Part shown: in pieces, positions 39,701 through 54,700 of the stretch
Numbering within the stretch: the stretch's first letter is position 1
Layout of the letters: the number at the start of each line of letters is the position of its first letter
From: Ficedula albicollis
Lineage: Eukaryota > Chordata > Aves > Passeriformes > Muscicapidae
Length of the DNA: 64,000 nt
Direction: 5' to 3'
Assembly: GCF_000247815.1 (NCBI RefSeq)
Contig: NC_021700.1
Coordinates: 17,307,426-17,371,425, forward strand
Program-made: the position numbers and the translations under genes
Notes under the pieces: model-generated
The model's database searches: none
What the model saw: only the letters and a program-made list of their open reading frames with translations
What the model was told of the DNA's origin: nothing

Positions 39701-42700
39701 CTATTTACAAAGATTGTGTTTTACATCTAGGGAGATTTCAGAGAAGATAATTTTAATACAGCGATGCAAGTGCTTAGAGATGCAGGAGACTTAGCAAAAG
39801 GGGATCAGAAAGGCAGGAAAGGAGGAACGAAAGGTGAGTTTGAATCCATTCTGAGGTAATTTTTGGTATAAATTTTTTCAAAGTTCTATGCAAGTTGTGC
39901 TTGTGTCTCAATTACTCCATAAGATACATTTTATTGTAAAACTTAATTTAAATTAATCTTTCTTCAGGTCCTTCAAATGTTTTTAAGATTGTGAAGATGA
40001 TCATGGAAAGGAATTTCCAACCTGTAATTATTTTCAGCTTCAGTAAGAAAGACTGTGAAGCCTATGCACTTCAGATGACAAAGTTAGATTTCAATACAGG
40101 TACAGATAAATCCAATCAAATTCTATTCACAGATGTAGTTCGATGTGAAATATTACTTTTCCTGTTGAACATTCTGCGTGAAATCAAAAGGAAAATACAT
40201 ACTGCTTTTTTCATTTACTATGTTGATACCTCAGGCTACATTCAATGGAAAGGTATTGGTGCACGGAGTACTTGGTCATCACAATGTCAAACTGTTCATC
40301 AACTTTGAGCTATTTTTTGCTCCAGTATGCCATTTTTTGTAATAATAACAAAATGACTATAATGGGATAAGACTGATCATACAAAAGTATTTCTCAAAAT
40401 TTCCATGTTACATTCTTTAGAAAAATACTCTCAAAGTCCAAACAACTGTATAACAAACCACTAGGCTGTTCTTTCTCAACCATGCAGTCCAGGTTTCTTT
40501 ATTTCATTCTTCCCCTTGCTTCTCAAAGTAAAAACCAAAGGGTAAACAAAGAAGATTTTCTTCATCCTGGACTAAGAGCAAGCTTTGCAAATAAGTTTAA
40601 GCTCATTGCTCCTTCAAAATCTGAAGAGTTTTAAGAAAAATAAGGAATTTCTTGTAAATCAATGTACTGTTGCATGTTTGTGAGCTCTTTAGGGTTCTTT
40701 CCTGCTTACTTGCTCAAGTCTTTGCACATTTTGGTTCAATGTGGCAGAATAATGCAGGTGTTTCTGTCAGAAAATTTAAAGATCTATGTAAATGCAGAGG
40801 TGTATTTTCATGTTTTCTTCAGAATCATACCTTTGAATGTATATTCTTGATACTCATACTACTTAGTTGAAGGGGTGTTTGGGAGTTCATAGGGAGGAAC
40901 CTCTGTGTCCGTGTAGACAGACACTAGTAGGTGAAAAAGGAACAGGGGAGATTTATGAAATAGGCAGGGAGCCCATAAGACGATAAATCCCAAGCTTGGA
41001 AGTAGCTCAAGTTTGGCCTATTCTGGAAGGTTTGTTCTAGTTTTCTTTCTCCTGATCATCTGCTTCTGGTTACCATCTGGCTCCTCTAGGCTTATTGAAG
41101 TCTTGATTGCCTGACCCAGTGTGGGTGATTTTGTGTAGACTTCATAGTATTCCACTCTGTAAATATTTAATATTTGTAAATATTTAAAAATACTTTGTAA
41201 AAATACTTTGTATTACTTTATTTACATATGGTATTAGCCTTTTGCATTTTGTAATAACTTACAAATTGCCTTCTTAGATGAAGAAAAAAAAATGGTTGAA
41301 GAAGTCTTCAATAATGCAATTGATTGTCTCTCAGATGAAGACAAAAAGCTTCCTCAGGTGAGTGGAAATTGAGAACGGTTCTTTTGAATAGAGTTGAATT
41401 GCTGCTGTCCTGTTTTCTGCAACTTGTGAAGCTGTAGATATTTGGTAGAGGGTACAGAAATTATAAAACTGGATAATCTCATTCATCTCCCCAGGTTTTA
41501 GTATCTCCTGCATTGATTCTTGTCATTATAAAAGAGGTGATAAGGATTTCTTCCAGTTGCAATTCCAGCAGATGACGTATATCAAAATTAACAGTGGAGT
41601 TCCTACTTCCTGTTTTATTTTTTCCAATAGTGTTTTTAAGTACGCATAAGAGTTTATAAAGAGCTGACCTGGGTTAAAGCAGTCTGGAAACAGATCAAGT
41701 GGGAGTACAGTACGCACTTAGGGTTATTGATTGCTGAGGCTTTCTAAAAGTTGCATTGATGCATCTGCAATCTAATTTATTGTATAATGACTAAGCATAG
41801 TGATGTTTTCCCGTTTTTACAGTGGAAAAATACAAGCTTCTAAGCTTGAAGGGGTAGTTATTTTATTTTAAATTGGAAGTAGTGAATTACGTGAACACTG
41901 GGCAGTGTTGAGGTTTTCCATACAACTTTAGAAACAAAATGCTAAAATTTGTTTCCTGATCTTTTGTATGTTTCTTCCCAGGTTGAACATGTGCTTCCCC
42001 TTCTGAAGCGAGGAATTGGTATTCATCATGGTGGTTTGCTTCCTATCTTAAAAGAAACTATAGAAATCCTTTTCTCAGAGGGCCTAATAAAGGTATTTTT
42101 CATGTCCATCTATAGTTTGTTGGGAATACATGGCTACTAATCCTGAAAATCCAAGAAGTACACCTTAGCTCAGGGTGTATGCTGGTGTTACAATGGAGTT
42201 CTACACAATTGTAGCTGCAGTTTTAAGTGTTCCACATTTTATTCACAAGTATTTGCATTTACAGTGTCTGACTTAAATATTTTCTTCAACTATTTTATGT
42301 CGCAACCTGCTCCTGTATATGAATGTGTACATTTACCAAGCTGATTGTTGGTTGTTCTAAGGACAAATACTCAGAAATATGTAACATTAGGTGAACGTTG
42401 TGGAGGCTTTTTGGATAGCTAACTCCTATTTTCTTCTTGCAAACTTGGATATTGAAATTAATTACTATTATTGATTAATATAATTTGCACTCTATTATGT
42501 TTTCTTTTGGAGTCTTTCACGTGGTCCAATCTATTTCATTTTCATTTTCTCAGGAAAAATAAGGGAAGACAGAAAGATGGTTTTGGTCCAGTTTTTAAGT
42601 ATTGAATATGCCTATGTTCCCTGTATTGACTGCACAGATACATTAAAATCCAGAGAGGTTTTGTGTAGCACTCTCTGACTATTTTCATGTTTGCTTGAGA

Positions 42701-45700
42701 TCCTCTATTTTTTTGCTTGCTTCACCTTCAGTCTGTTTGTTTAGGCCTTATTTGCAACAGAGACTTTTGCTATGGGAATTAATATGCCAGCCAGAACTGT
42801 GCTGTTTACAAGTGCCAGTAAATTTGATGGGAAAGATTTCCGATGGGTAAGTGATGAAGAGGTTCTGTAGAATAACTGAATTATTTAGACCTTATTAGTA
42901 TTAAATTTCCTCTTGAAATTGTTCACCTCAATGCTTTGTAGGAAATGTATAAAATACTTTTTCTTTAAAAAAATCTTTGTGTCTCATCCATTTATAGTTA
43001 ATACACAAATTTCTGAAGACAAGGTTCCTCAAATTATCCATGAGCTTGTTTAATAGATACATCAAAAGGGAATCAAATACAGGTTAGCCAAAAACATTGG
43101 ATTAGCCTATGACTTCTGCACACATTTTCCAAAACTATGAGACACAGATATTTTATCCTGTATCAGAGAACTCTGAAGAATAAATGGAGTTCATATCTGT
43201 AGTAATATTAGACAAGTTTAAGCCACAGTGAACATGTCTGAACAAGTCCAGGCCGTGCTCTATTGTGTGCACCAGCCAAACTATATTTAGCTGATTTTCT
43301 CTATGTTTTGCTACCTAGTTGTTTTACTGCATATTTTGTTGATCCTTCACAAGCTTAGCTGTTTTCTGTATATTTCTTAGTTTAAACCAGTGTTTATAAC
43401 AGGTGCACAGAATGAGGCATTTTAAGTGTTTTTCGACAACTTGTTAAAACCCTTCAAGGCTGCTAAAACATAAACTGTGCTCAATTAAAAAAAAAAGCTG
43501 AAAAAATACCAAAATTAAAAAACCCAAGATAAAAGTAAGCAGCAAAGCTTTAAATGACCACCAGTTATCGCTTCTGAAGAGCTTGTGCAAAGCTCATAAG
43601 CAGCATAAAACCACCAATCAAGAAATGCGTAAATGGTAATCTTGAAATGTGTTACTAAAACTAAAAAGTAAGCAATAAATCAGCTTCTACATAATCATAC
43701 TAGTTTGCTGTCCAAAAGTCCCATTTCTCCCACGCATATTCTATCGTAATGATCACTAATTTTGATAGACCAAATAAAATAGTTCATTTACCTTGGAATA
43801 GTATTGTTTTCTTACAGCAGCTTTTTTTGCATAATTATAAAATTTTAGACATTAAAACCAGGTGTGTAGTTTACTTAAAATAAAAAGGAGGTCTTGCTAT
43901 TCATTGCAGCAAGGCTTTTTAAGAGCCAAAGCTCATCCTTCAAAGGTGGGAAAATTGTGAATGCGACAAATGACTTGACCTATGCATTGTGAAGTAAGCA
44001 TTTCTTTGGTCTTAGTTCGGGCTCTTCAGTCTCACTATTCATTCTGATTGTGTGTCTGTCAGATGTATATATAAGATAGCAGAAATGTGAGACTTTTGAA
44101 ATTATTTAGCACAGTTTGTTTAAGTTGTTTTTGAAATCTGACCTAAAGTGAAACTTGAGGTGGTGTTGAGAATGCAGTTCCACAGATGACAAGACCCCGC
44201 TTTTATAACTTGTTGAGATATAGGTAACCAATTATAGCTGCCTCTTGTCCATGTCCCAGTTCTTTATAAACCCTTCATTTCAGAGTTAGAAGGCATAAAA
44301 ATACTCCTTTTGCAAGTATCAGTATATTACTGTTACTCTTGAATAATTTGAGTGAAATGATACATTATTTGAAGATGATGGAGATACAATAGATTTTCAA
44401 GATAATGATAATGCATCTCCACCATGTTCAGCAACCTTCCATTATAAAAGACATGAGTAAAATAGTTTTTGTGCTTATTAAAAAGATGTACCATGATACG
44501 GAGCTGTAAGAGCATTAGTTAACTTTTACTGCTGATTTATATTATTCATAGTCATGGATTTATATTGTTTCATGGTAATTATGACTAATGAAGTCAATCT
44601 GTGATAACTCTTTGATAACTTTAATAACTTTCCTAATTTTTATACATCATATCACTTACTGTGCAATATTAATTAGCACATTGTGTTCCTGCTATTTTTT
44701 TGATGTTTGTTAATTTCTTTTTCTCATTTTATTGTAGATATCCTCAGGTGAATACATTCAAATGTCAGGTCGTGCAGGACGCCGAGGTATGGATGACAGA
44801 GGAATAGTAATTCTTATGGTGGATGAAAAAATGAGTCCAACAATTGGCAAACAGCTTTTGAAGGTAGGAGAGACATTTTGCTTCTATTCTCCCAACAAGA
44901 TTATGTTATGTGGAAAATTATTCACCATAGACCAGAAGATCATGCAGGTTGAAGATGACAACCCCTAAAAGTAGCTTTCAGTGAATTCTCATAGGAATTT
45001 ATTGTGAAACAAAGTCAGAAGATTAATATCTTCCTTATTTGTACTAAAGTAGTATCATCCTTCTGTATAAAAGGGCTATCAGGCAGGACAGGTGGAACTC
45101 TATCCTGTTTTTCTAGTGATAGCACTACTGCTGTATTATCTTTGTATCTTGCTGACTGATGTCAGTTTAAGGGTTATAGTGAACTAACTATAACCCTTAA
45201 AGGGTTATGAGCTTTCACAAGAGTTATTAAATTCTTGATTCTGTGATGAAATAAAACTTTGTTTATGGACTGTCAGTGGTAGGCAAAATGGACACGGTCA
45301 TGCAAAAATGAGGTACGTGGAATAAAGAAGAGTGAAGTGGCTGTCAGTATGCTAAAATCAGCTATGGTGAAACTGACAATTCTTGCTGGAAATGTGAAGT
45401 TTGGAAACCAAGGTTGAAAAATTCCCTCATGGTTGGCGTTAAATTACAGGACTTCGCTAAACTCTAATGGGAGTTGTTACAGATTATTACACTACTACCC
45501 TCTTGCTTTATAATTTGAATATGGAGTATGTACTCGTAACACTTCTATTTAAATTCTATGGCAAAAATAAACACAAAGAAATATAATTATCTATTGTGTG
45601 AGTTGTCCGTCTTAGGCTGCTTACATTAATTGTGTACACAAGCTGGAATTGAAAACTTGGGGAGTTACACTGCACTCTATTTAGGAGCTTGTAGCCATGG

Positions 45701-48700
45701 TTCAAATAGCAGGTCATTTGTGTTAAAACAGCATTTACAGTATTATTAGACTTGGATATTGTGGGAATCATCTCAAATCGGCATCAAGTTATATTAACAA
45801 AAGGCATATAGTTGTTGCCAATAAAAAGGAGATGCCAGTGGTTTTTTCAAGCAAATTAAGACAATGGGAAATGTACCTATGTGGCTGTTGTTAATTATGC
45901 AGATGTGTGTTCCTTGTTGTGTGTCTTGATCTATCAATGCTACTACCTGTTAATGCATAATACATTATATCTGTAAACAGGACATTATGTGTACCTTTTA
46001 GACTTCAAGAAGCTAGTATTTTCCTTCCTAAAGTCAGAATTTTCATGAATGCTGCATTATGACTAACTAACCAGAAATCAGTAAAATAAATTTCAGAAAT
46101 ATTCTTGGTATGGTAGCATTAGGTTTTGTGTTAATTTCTTAGTCTTGATTTCATTTGTGTTTTCTCAGTGGAGTGTGCTATATTTATTTCTTAATATGCA
46201 TTCTTAATGGATGTATACGTCTCTGATGTTTGAAGACCAAGTTTTTTTTACTGGGTTTTTTGTGAGTTTTTAAGACTGTTTAAGCAAATAGATGTAATTT
46301 TTTGTCATACTTACCTATAAAAAGTTTTACACAGTTGTACTTCCTCAGCTGGAAAATAAAGAGCAGGATATACAAAATGAGAGAAGCAAAAGAGAATACT
46401 TAAAATAGTATTTATAAAAAAGTCCCCAAAAAGTTAATTTATATGAAATGATTGTTAATAGCTTAAGAAAAAATGGTATTTCAAGTGTTTATTTTCATAC
46501 TTTAAGAGATTATAAGGTCACCCATTCAGAAGGTGGGGTTTTTTAAGGTTTGAAAATTCAATAGTTTGAGAACTATAGAACTCGATCTGAATGAATTAAG
46601 ACAGGAAAAGAAGTAGTAGATCACTTTTTTTGTTACTTTCTCTGGAGTTTTTGTCTAGATTTTAAGGAAATAGTAAAGAGTACTTCCTTCATTGAAAGTA
46701 CAAGACATCAAGAAAGTACAAGAAAGTACATCGATTTTTTTCTCCCCTTTAGAATTATAAGGAAATAAATGTGAAAAATAAAAAAGCAAAATGGCTTTTG
46801 CTTCCTATGTTATGACTTGCTTCTCCTCCACTGATCTGAATTCATGTATTTCATTAATTTTTGACACGACTTCACTCGTGAGAAAAGATTGACTTTTAGA
46901 TTTTTCTGAAAAAGATCAGAAGTGGCTAAAATGAAGGTATTAATGTTTCTGTAGCTTCTGTAATTATTTAGCCAATTGCTATAAAGGCAGTAAAAGAAAC
47001 CTTTTATGAAGGGAGCAGTACAGCACAAAAAAAAACCCTTCTTACTTCTTAAATACAAAGCAGCTAAAGGAAATTCCTTGTCAAGCAGACCAGGAAAATC
47101 AATACAGACTAAAATTTCTATCATCTTTATAATTCATAGTCATCATTAAGTATGTCTCAGTTAATTTTCCTTACTGACAGTATTTGTCAGTAGTAGGATC
47201 GTGGTCATGCCTAGTGGTAGTATTCTGCTTTCTGGTATCTTTCTGCTTTCAACATAAGCTAAAGATTTATTGGAAAAACTGCAGAAGAAATTAATTAGCC
47301 TTCTTGAGAATGATAGAACATTTACATGTAACATTTTTGTCATAGCCCTTTCAACCCTAATGAGTATCTGATCCAGAGCATTTCCTCAAGATTCCTAGAG
47401 CCATCTAGGAATCTTGTTGTCAGCTGCCTTGTGTCTCGGTCAGTGAAGTGGGAGCTTTGAGCATATTGGTACCAGCAGCATTGCTGCAGCTGTGCTGCTT
47501 GGCTGTGGCACTGTTCTTTGCAACATTGTGTTCCGTACTAGACTTACATTCAGCATTCCATTCTTAGATGGAGTTCTTACAAGAGAGTTTTGTAAATATT
47601 TCTTAAACTCAGTAATGTACATTTGTCTTCTGCAGTGTAGCTAGGTTTCTTTTTTATCCTTAGCATTTATTTGACCACTGAATATTTAGTAAACTGGTGA
47701 CTTGCATGAATTTGTAAACTTAAATGCTTACAAGACTATTGGGGCAGCTTTCTGAAGATGGTAAAATATAATTGTATGCATGATACAAAAAGTATTCGAT
47801 TGGAATTTTTCTTTTGTTTCCTTACTTAAAATCTTTAGCTATATTGTGTTAGTTTAAGTAGGAAGTGTAAAGATCTTTAGCTATATTGTGTTAGTTTAAG
47901 TAGGAAGTGTAAAGCTTCTTGATGCTATCTTTGAAACCAGTGCAGTATCTCTCCAGTTGGACCTTGGCCATGCTGGCTTCTTGATGCTATCTTTGAAACC
48001 AGTGCAGCATCTCTCCAGTTGGAACTTGGCCATGCTAGAAGGATGTATTCCTACAGAGAGAGCCGAGTTACTCAACAGTGGTAATTTGTTATGTCTCTAG
48101 AAGACAAAAATCTTGAGCTAATTATGTTACCAGAATGGATGACTGTACCCCAAAAGAAAATGTGCTATATAAATAAGTTTTCAAACTTTGTATTGAAGCC
48201 TATCAATGCTTTGCATCTACTTACTCCATCACAGGAGAAGACAGATGAACTGAAAAATTCAAAGAAAACGTAGAATCATCAAGGTTGGAACAAACCTTTA
48301 AGACCACCAAGTTCAACTGTCAATCCCGCATAAATCAATCATTTACCCGTGCAAGCCCTAAACCACTAAATTATGTTACCCAGTGTTAGATGCAGACACC
48401 TCTAAAACACCTCCAGGGATGGTGACTTCACTACCTCCCAGACAACCTGTTCCAGTGCCTGACCACCCTAACAGTGAAAAAACTGCTTCTAATATCTAAT
48501 CTGAATATCTCTTGTCTCATCTTAAGGCCTTTTCCTTGGGTCTTCTCCCTGTAGACAAAGTAGAAAATACTGGACCCCCCACCTTAATAACAACCCCCTT
48601 TCAGGCAGTTGTAGAGAGCAGTGAGGATTCCCCCTGAGGCTCCACTTCTCCAGGATGAACACCCCCACCTCCCTCAGGTGTTGCTCAGAACATGTGATCT

Positions 48701-51700
48701 CATCAAGCCTTGTTGTCCTTCTCTGGACATGGTCCAGCACTTCAAAGTCCTTCTTGGAGTGAGGGGCTCAGCACTGAACATGGGATTCTGGGGTGTGACC
48801 TCATCAATGCCAATCCTTTCTTCAGTTCTGCTGGCTACACTGTCTCTGAAACCAGAATGCATTTGTCTGCCAAGATAAAAAAATACCTTAATATGCTTTC
48901 TTGTCTTTTGCCTATGGAACATAAAGTGCTCCAATGCCAACCTGTAGGAGATACTCCACTAGCTGCATCTAGTTGCTTGGCAGGGCCTTTTGTAGAGCTC
49001 TGGACATGGTCCAGCACTTCAAAGTCCTTTTTGGAGTGAGGGGCTCAGCACTGAACATGCCTGTACTGGCCTTATTTTGCCTGTATGCTGCTAGTAGAAG
49101 TCTCCTTGCATTTTATTTTAATTCCTAAATTGTTTTACTGTACCAGGCAAATGAGCACGAGAGCAATTCAGATAGTTCAATAGTTCTCTGCAAACATCAG
49201 CTTAGCATGCCATCTTAATTACAATATGGTATTTTGGTTTGACTCAGAAGTTACTTCTAGCAGCAGGGGGTGGAAAACCTCAGGAGTTGAGAAATTTACC
49301 AAATCCTACATCAGGAGAAAAATCTTCAGCTGGAGGTTGGCACTAATACTTGTTGGAAAAGACATTGCAAAATCTACAGTAATAGATCGTCACTAGTGGT
49401 CTGAGGACACAGTGAAATGTTCTTCTAAAATTGTGACATTGATGAGGATCACAATGAAATACATATTTGGATACTTCATAAAATGTATTTAAATAAAAAC
49501 AATTTTAATGTGAAATAATTGTTCTTACTGTAAACTGCCAACCTTTTCTTATCCCTATGAAGCATATATTGCAGGAATTTTCCAGGCTTTGATTCAGAAA
49601 GGTACATAACTTCCAACCTTAAAGTTGCCTTAAAGTCAACAAGATTCTAGTATGAAATCACAGAGATCAGGGAAATGGATAATCAAACACCTTTGTGAAC
49701 AGGGTCACAGTTTTGTAAATAGTTATGCAAGCCAGCTGATGGAAGAGAACAGCAAATTGCTGTTCTTGCTGATGTTTGCAAACAAAATGTGGGAAAATGA
49801 GGTGCATCAAATGGTGTATGAAGTGGTTTGTCATTCTTGAACTTCACCTCAGGATTTTCGAGAGCCTGTAGGACTAAGCTAATGGGTTTTATTTATTAAT
49901 TGTGGTTGCTGTTTTAATACCACAAAATACTATAAGTTTTATTAGTTCAGTCTGTGGAAAGCAGTTTTCCTCCAGATTTTTGAAAAATTTACTTTGGTAA
50001 ACTCATCCCTATGAATGTGAGTGCATTTTGGCCAAGGTAGACTTTTTTGTTTGCCTTCTTAAAACGAGAAGGGTAGATTTGAGATGAACAGATGATGAAA
50101 AGGTCCTTTTAAAAATTTATTTTTATATTAATGTTTTATAGAAGTAAGTAGTCTTTGCTAGAGCACACTTTTCCTTTAAGTTAACATAATGCATATTTAC
50201 TGAAATTGTAAAAAGTGTTAAAATAAATACATCACTATCCTAATACCTGTAGTGGCCAATCTGTTGAGAATTTCAGCTAGCTTCTTCTTAAACATAGAGA
50301 AACTATTTGCTTTTTCCAAAAACAAGGAGAAGACCAGAACTTGAAGTTACCAGCCTGAAATAAAACTAATGATGCCAGCAACAGTAGGCTATTGTATTAG
50401 AGAGGGTAAATGGCTGAAAATTTCCATCATTCAGAACTAACTTGAGAAGGTAATGTTTGCAGGCAGAGAAACAGAGTTACATTGTTTTCCTTTTAAGTCT
50501 CTTGTTACAACTGAAGCATTTGTTGAATCCCAGCCTGAGGTATTTTCACCAAACCTTGCTGGAGCAGTATTTTGCCACCCACGGTGGCTTCTATTTGTGC
50601 TGGTGTAACTGTTTTTTTGGGCAAAGCAGTGAGCCAGATTGGTAATAAATTTGTGCCTAAAATAGCTGTTTACCATTGTCTGTTAAAAACAACCTCACTG
50701 AAGAGTCGTTTTATTGGTTTTGTTGTTGTGCTAATGTAGTTCGGATAATTCTGCTATCAGTGTAATTGCACGGGGGTTTTTTTATATTTGAGATAACACT
50801 GAATATTCGTGTGGTTATTTTATTACTGGTATATGTAAAAAACTATGTTGTTATTACGCAGAAGGTTTTTTTGTGTATTACGGACATATCAAGCAGTTAC
50901 TTGCACTTTTATTTAGTAAGAGTTTTAATAGAAATTTGTTATGACTGTTACAAGCAGCTAAGTCTACTTCTTTGCCCTTTATGACAAAAAAAAAAGGAAA
51001 ATATCTTTTAATTATTATCAGTTTGTTCTGTTCTTTGTTCTTTTTGTAATGTGTTTTGTTATATCCTTTCTGGAAACTTATTGATTCACTTTATTTCTGG
51101 AAATACTGATAAGCAAATGAAACTGTCAGTGGATCAAATTGTGTAAATTACGTCCTATGTTGTATCTAATTTCATCATTATGAAAGATACTTTATTGTTG
51201 CTTTGCAAATTAATTAGTTTCAGACAGTATTTGCCATTTGATGTTCCCATGACAGGCTGGGGAGCAAGAAAGTTGTGTGCAGAATTTGTTCCTCTCTCTT
51301 CATGGGAACAGATTTTAAAATGTAAATATTTTTCTCCTGCTGTAACAGAAAACAGAGGGAGTTACCCTTACCAAATGTATGTCTTGCTTAACACTACATG
51401 CCATTATACAGCAATGACAGCTCTCATATCTCTAGTTAAGACAAGGCTTCCAAGTCATAACAGTAATAAAAAAAGGAAAAAATACTGTTTGTATCAATTC
51501 CATGCACTAATCTTCCTCATCCAAATCTTTATATCTTTCTAGTTTATGTGGGCAAGAAATGGTCATACTGGTAAATACAGAACCCCCTGCTGGATTGTAT
51601 GGTTGTGTTAAGAAGAGGATCTGCTCTGAAATTATTGGCAGTTAAACATAGAACACTGTTTAGTAGCTATAGTTTTCAGATACTGGTAATTTTTTTTAGC

Positions 51701-54700
51701 TTTTGACCAAATTATTTCTGTAGTAAATTGTTTGTTGCATTCCTGGTTTTTTTTTAATATTGTCAGCTTAATCCAGTCATTCTTTTGCATACATCTAGTA
51801 ACCCAAAACTTGGAAAACTTGAAAGGATGCTTCTGTTAAGTTACAGTTTTTTGAGAAGTGGTTGCAAGTGCAAAGGGGATCATTGATTTCTGGGAATTTT
51901 AGTTGATATATGCAGACTGTTCTCATGTACCCAGACTATTGTCATCCAGAGAGATAGAAAAGCTTGCAAAGTTATTCTGCTTTCTAAAAACTATTCAGAA
52001 AAAAAAATCTCACGTTAAATTTTTGAGATGCGGGGGACTGTCCTCTCTAAAGGAATGAGAGGCAGGACTACTTGCAGAAAGGAGGCAGGAGAACTGGAAT
52101 GGTAATTTTTCAACAGTAGTAAGTCACGGAGGCAGTGCATGTTTGAAAGTGACTTATTGTTACCTGTTCAAGGCAATCTTTCTCATCAACTCCTTTTGCA
52201 GCTCTGATAAAGTCAGGCTTTTACTTGATCTTCTGCAATGAGTGGTTGGTGATTCTTCCTTTCTCTAATATGGAGCTTTTCCTATGGAGATAGGGGCGAG
52301 GCCTACCCAGAGACTGAGAGCTATTGAGGCAGATGATGGTGTAGCCTTAGGTTGTTGAAGAGAGGGTTGATTCATTTTGACAGGAGGGTCTCTGGTGGGG
52401 GATGAACTACATGCTTCACAGTATTTTTAAGCAAGTAAAGTAATCAGTCTGGGAGTCAGAGGCAAAAGGGTTGAGCAGACAAAGGGGTTTCAAGAGGAGG
52501 AAACCATCATGGAGAAAATGTAAGTTAAAACTGATTTATGTCTTACTTATCTTGGCAATATACAAAATCCAGCATAGCTGAACACTTTCTACTGTGAAGA
52601 CTCTTTGAAAGTAAGTTAGGAAGGGTCTACCTTTTCCATTTTTACTGTCAGTAATATATCAAATCTTCTTCTCCACCATGTGTATCTGACAGGTGACTTT
52701 AGGTAAGCACTAATTGTCTCTTCAGTAATCATGGCTGTCTGTAGTATTTGCCATAAAAGGCTGATTGGCTACTCATGCCTTAAGTTTACTTAGTATAAAA
52801 GAGCAACTGTATTTTGGTATAAGGTTTTCTAATGCAGCTGTAAAATCTGGATGTTCATGCTAAATAAATGAAGCAAGGGCATATACAGGTGATTGCTCCC
52901 TGTTAGGTGTGAGTCTACTGATAGCCTGGGGTGGTAGGTAAAGACTTATGCATGCTCAGAACTTGCTGGGTGTGCTAAAGTTGTAATACAGTAGAGCTAG
53001 TGTGGTCATACTTCTTCCATTTGAAGAAGCAGCAGTTTCAATTTTCAGACAAAATAAGCTTCTCAGGACTCTTGATTTCAAACACATTGCTTAGAGAACA
53101 CTAAGAAGACAGGAGTTCCTGAAACTTGGAGAAAGATGTGTTTATGAGATGATAGAACAGGAAAAATTAACCATTTTTGCCAAAAGAGGATTTGTATTTT
53201 AACATGTCTTAGTAGAATGATAGTACTTTCAAATTGTAAAATGCTGATCATGTGTTTAAAATAAAATTTGCTACATTAGTAACTGGCTCAAGCATCCCCT
53301 TTCAAGTAAGTCTCCTTATATAATCTCTGAAATATCTGGGGTTTTCGGTTTGTTTTTAAATCACTCCTTTGTAGTTGAAGTCTGCTGATTTTAAGAAAAG
53401 GTCTGTAAAGTGAATCTAAAGGAATTGTTTGGTCTTTCTTGGCATGTTCTATATGTATATTATAATTGTATGGAGTTCCTTGTTTTCTCACTTAAAGATC
53501 ACATTGGAGGTGGGAGTGTGACACAGTTCTATTATTTGAAATAGTTTATAATCTTAAAAGCACACAGTGAAGATTTTCCCTCCAAGATATCAGGAATGGA
53601 AAAAGGATTTGTTTCACAGTGTGATCAGAGCAATCACACAGCAGCTTTTTGCCAGATCTCTAGTGCCCGTAGCCAGCTGGTGAATGTATTCCAGTTTCTT
53701 TAGCTGATGCCTAGCTGGAGCAGTGGACATTGCAGTAGGAAAGAATTTGACCGCTGTTAGCTGACACTGGCATAATTTTTAGTAAATGCCATTCTTTAAA
53801 TGACCTTTGTTGTTAGAGAAAGGCAAGCTTTTTAGGGAGTGATAATTTCTCTTTCCTAGAATAAATAATATATTTGGAAAGATTGGCAGGAGGTTAGTAT
53901 ATACATAATCCTTTTATCAGGTCTAAAAAAAAAAAAGCTATGCTACATCTTGGTTATCATCACCAAGAGATGATCTGTCATCTTTATTTGATATATCAAA
54001 TCAGAAGCATCTGTAGAAACTTGAGCACCGCAGCTCAAACTGTTGATGTGTAATTAATGATGCATTTCTGTTAGTAGAAACTCATCTGTGGTGATTTCAG
54101 AACTGACAGTATAAGTTTAAATATACATTTCATGGTCTAATTTAAGAGGTACTTCTGCTCTGAGATGCATCACTAGAGGTGAAAACCTAGATGTGTATTT
54201 ATGGTCCACTCACTTGTAATCTAGATGACTGAATGAGTGACCATGGTAAGCAAAACATTAGAACATGAGTTATCCAAAACTTGTTTTACATGCATTCGTG
54301 CTGGTACTTTCATAGTATAAACATAGGCTGAAGGCTTTTCTGTAACAGCTGTATTCTTTTCAGAGACAAAATAATCAGACAGAGAGTAGGATTCTAGGAT
54401 TTGTAACATAATCTAATAAAGCTCTGTCTCACTTAAAGCAAATGGGGTTACAGTATTCTTAAATCTTGTACATATGAAGGAATTTTAAATTCAAACTTCC
54501 TCTTACTAAGTCTGATATCAGTGCATCAGTGAATGTAAGATGTGAATTCCTGATAGTACCTTTAAAATTGAAAGAAAAATATGTATATTGTAGTATTGTC
54601 ATTTAAAGTCTAGAACACTAAGCCTGATCTGGAAAATCACTGGATTTGAATTTCAGCATTTGCATATATAAACAAATCATCAGTTAACTTTTTTAATAGC

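Noticed and set aside
39991..40308. 105-codon open frame extending beyond MTREX exon 11
   Set aside because: Coding similarity stops at the GTACAG donor (40099); the rest is intron.
43440..43960. A-rich stretch in MTREX intron 14, unlike the T-rich surroundings, suspected as an inserted element
   Set aside because: No terminal repeats, target duplication or recognisable family could be seen; composition alone is not enough.
44762..44968. Open frame beginning MSGRAGRRG as a separate small gene
   Set aside because: It is MTREX exon 15 read through its donor into the intron.
52260..52520. Purine-rich block in MTREX intron 15, suspected as an old transposon or an unannotated exon
   Set aside because: No reading frame, splice-site pair or family signature was found.
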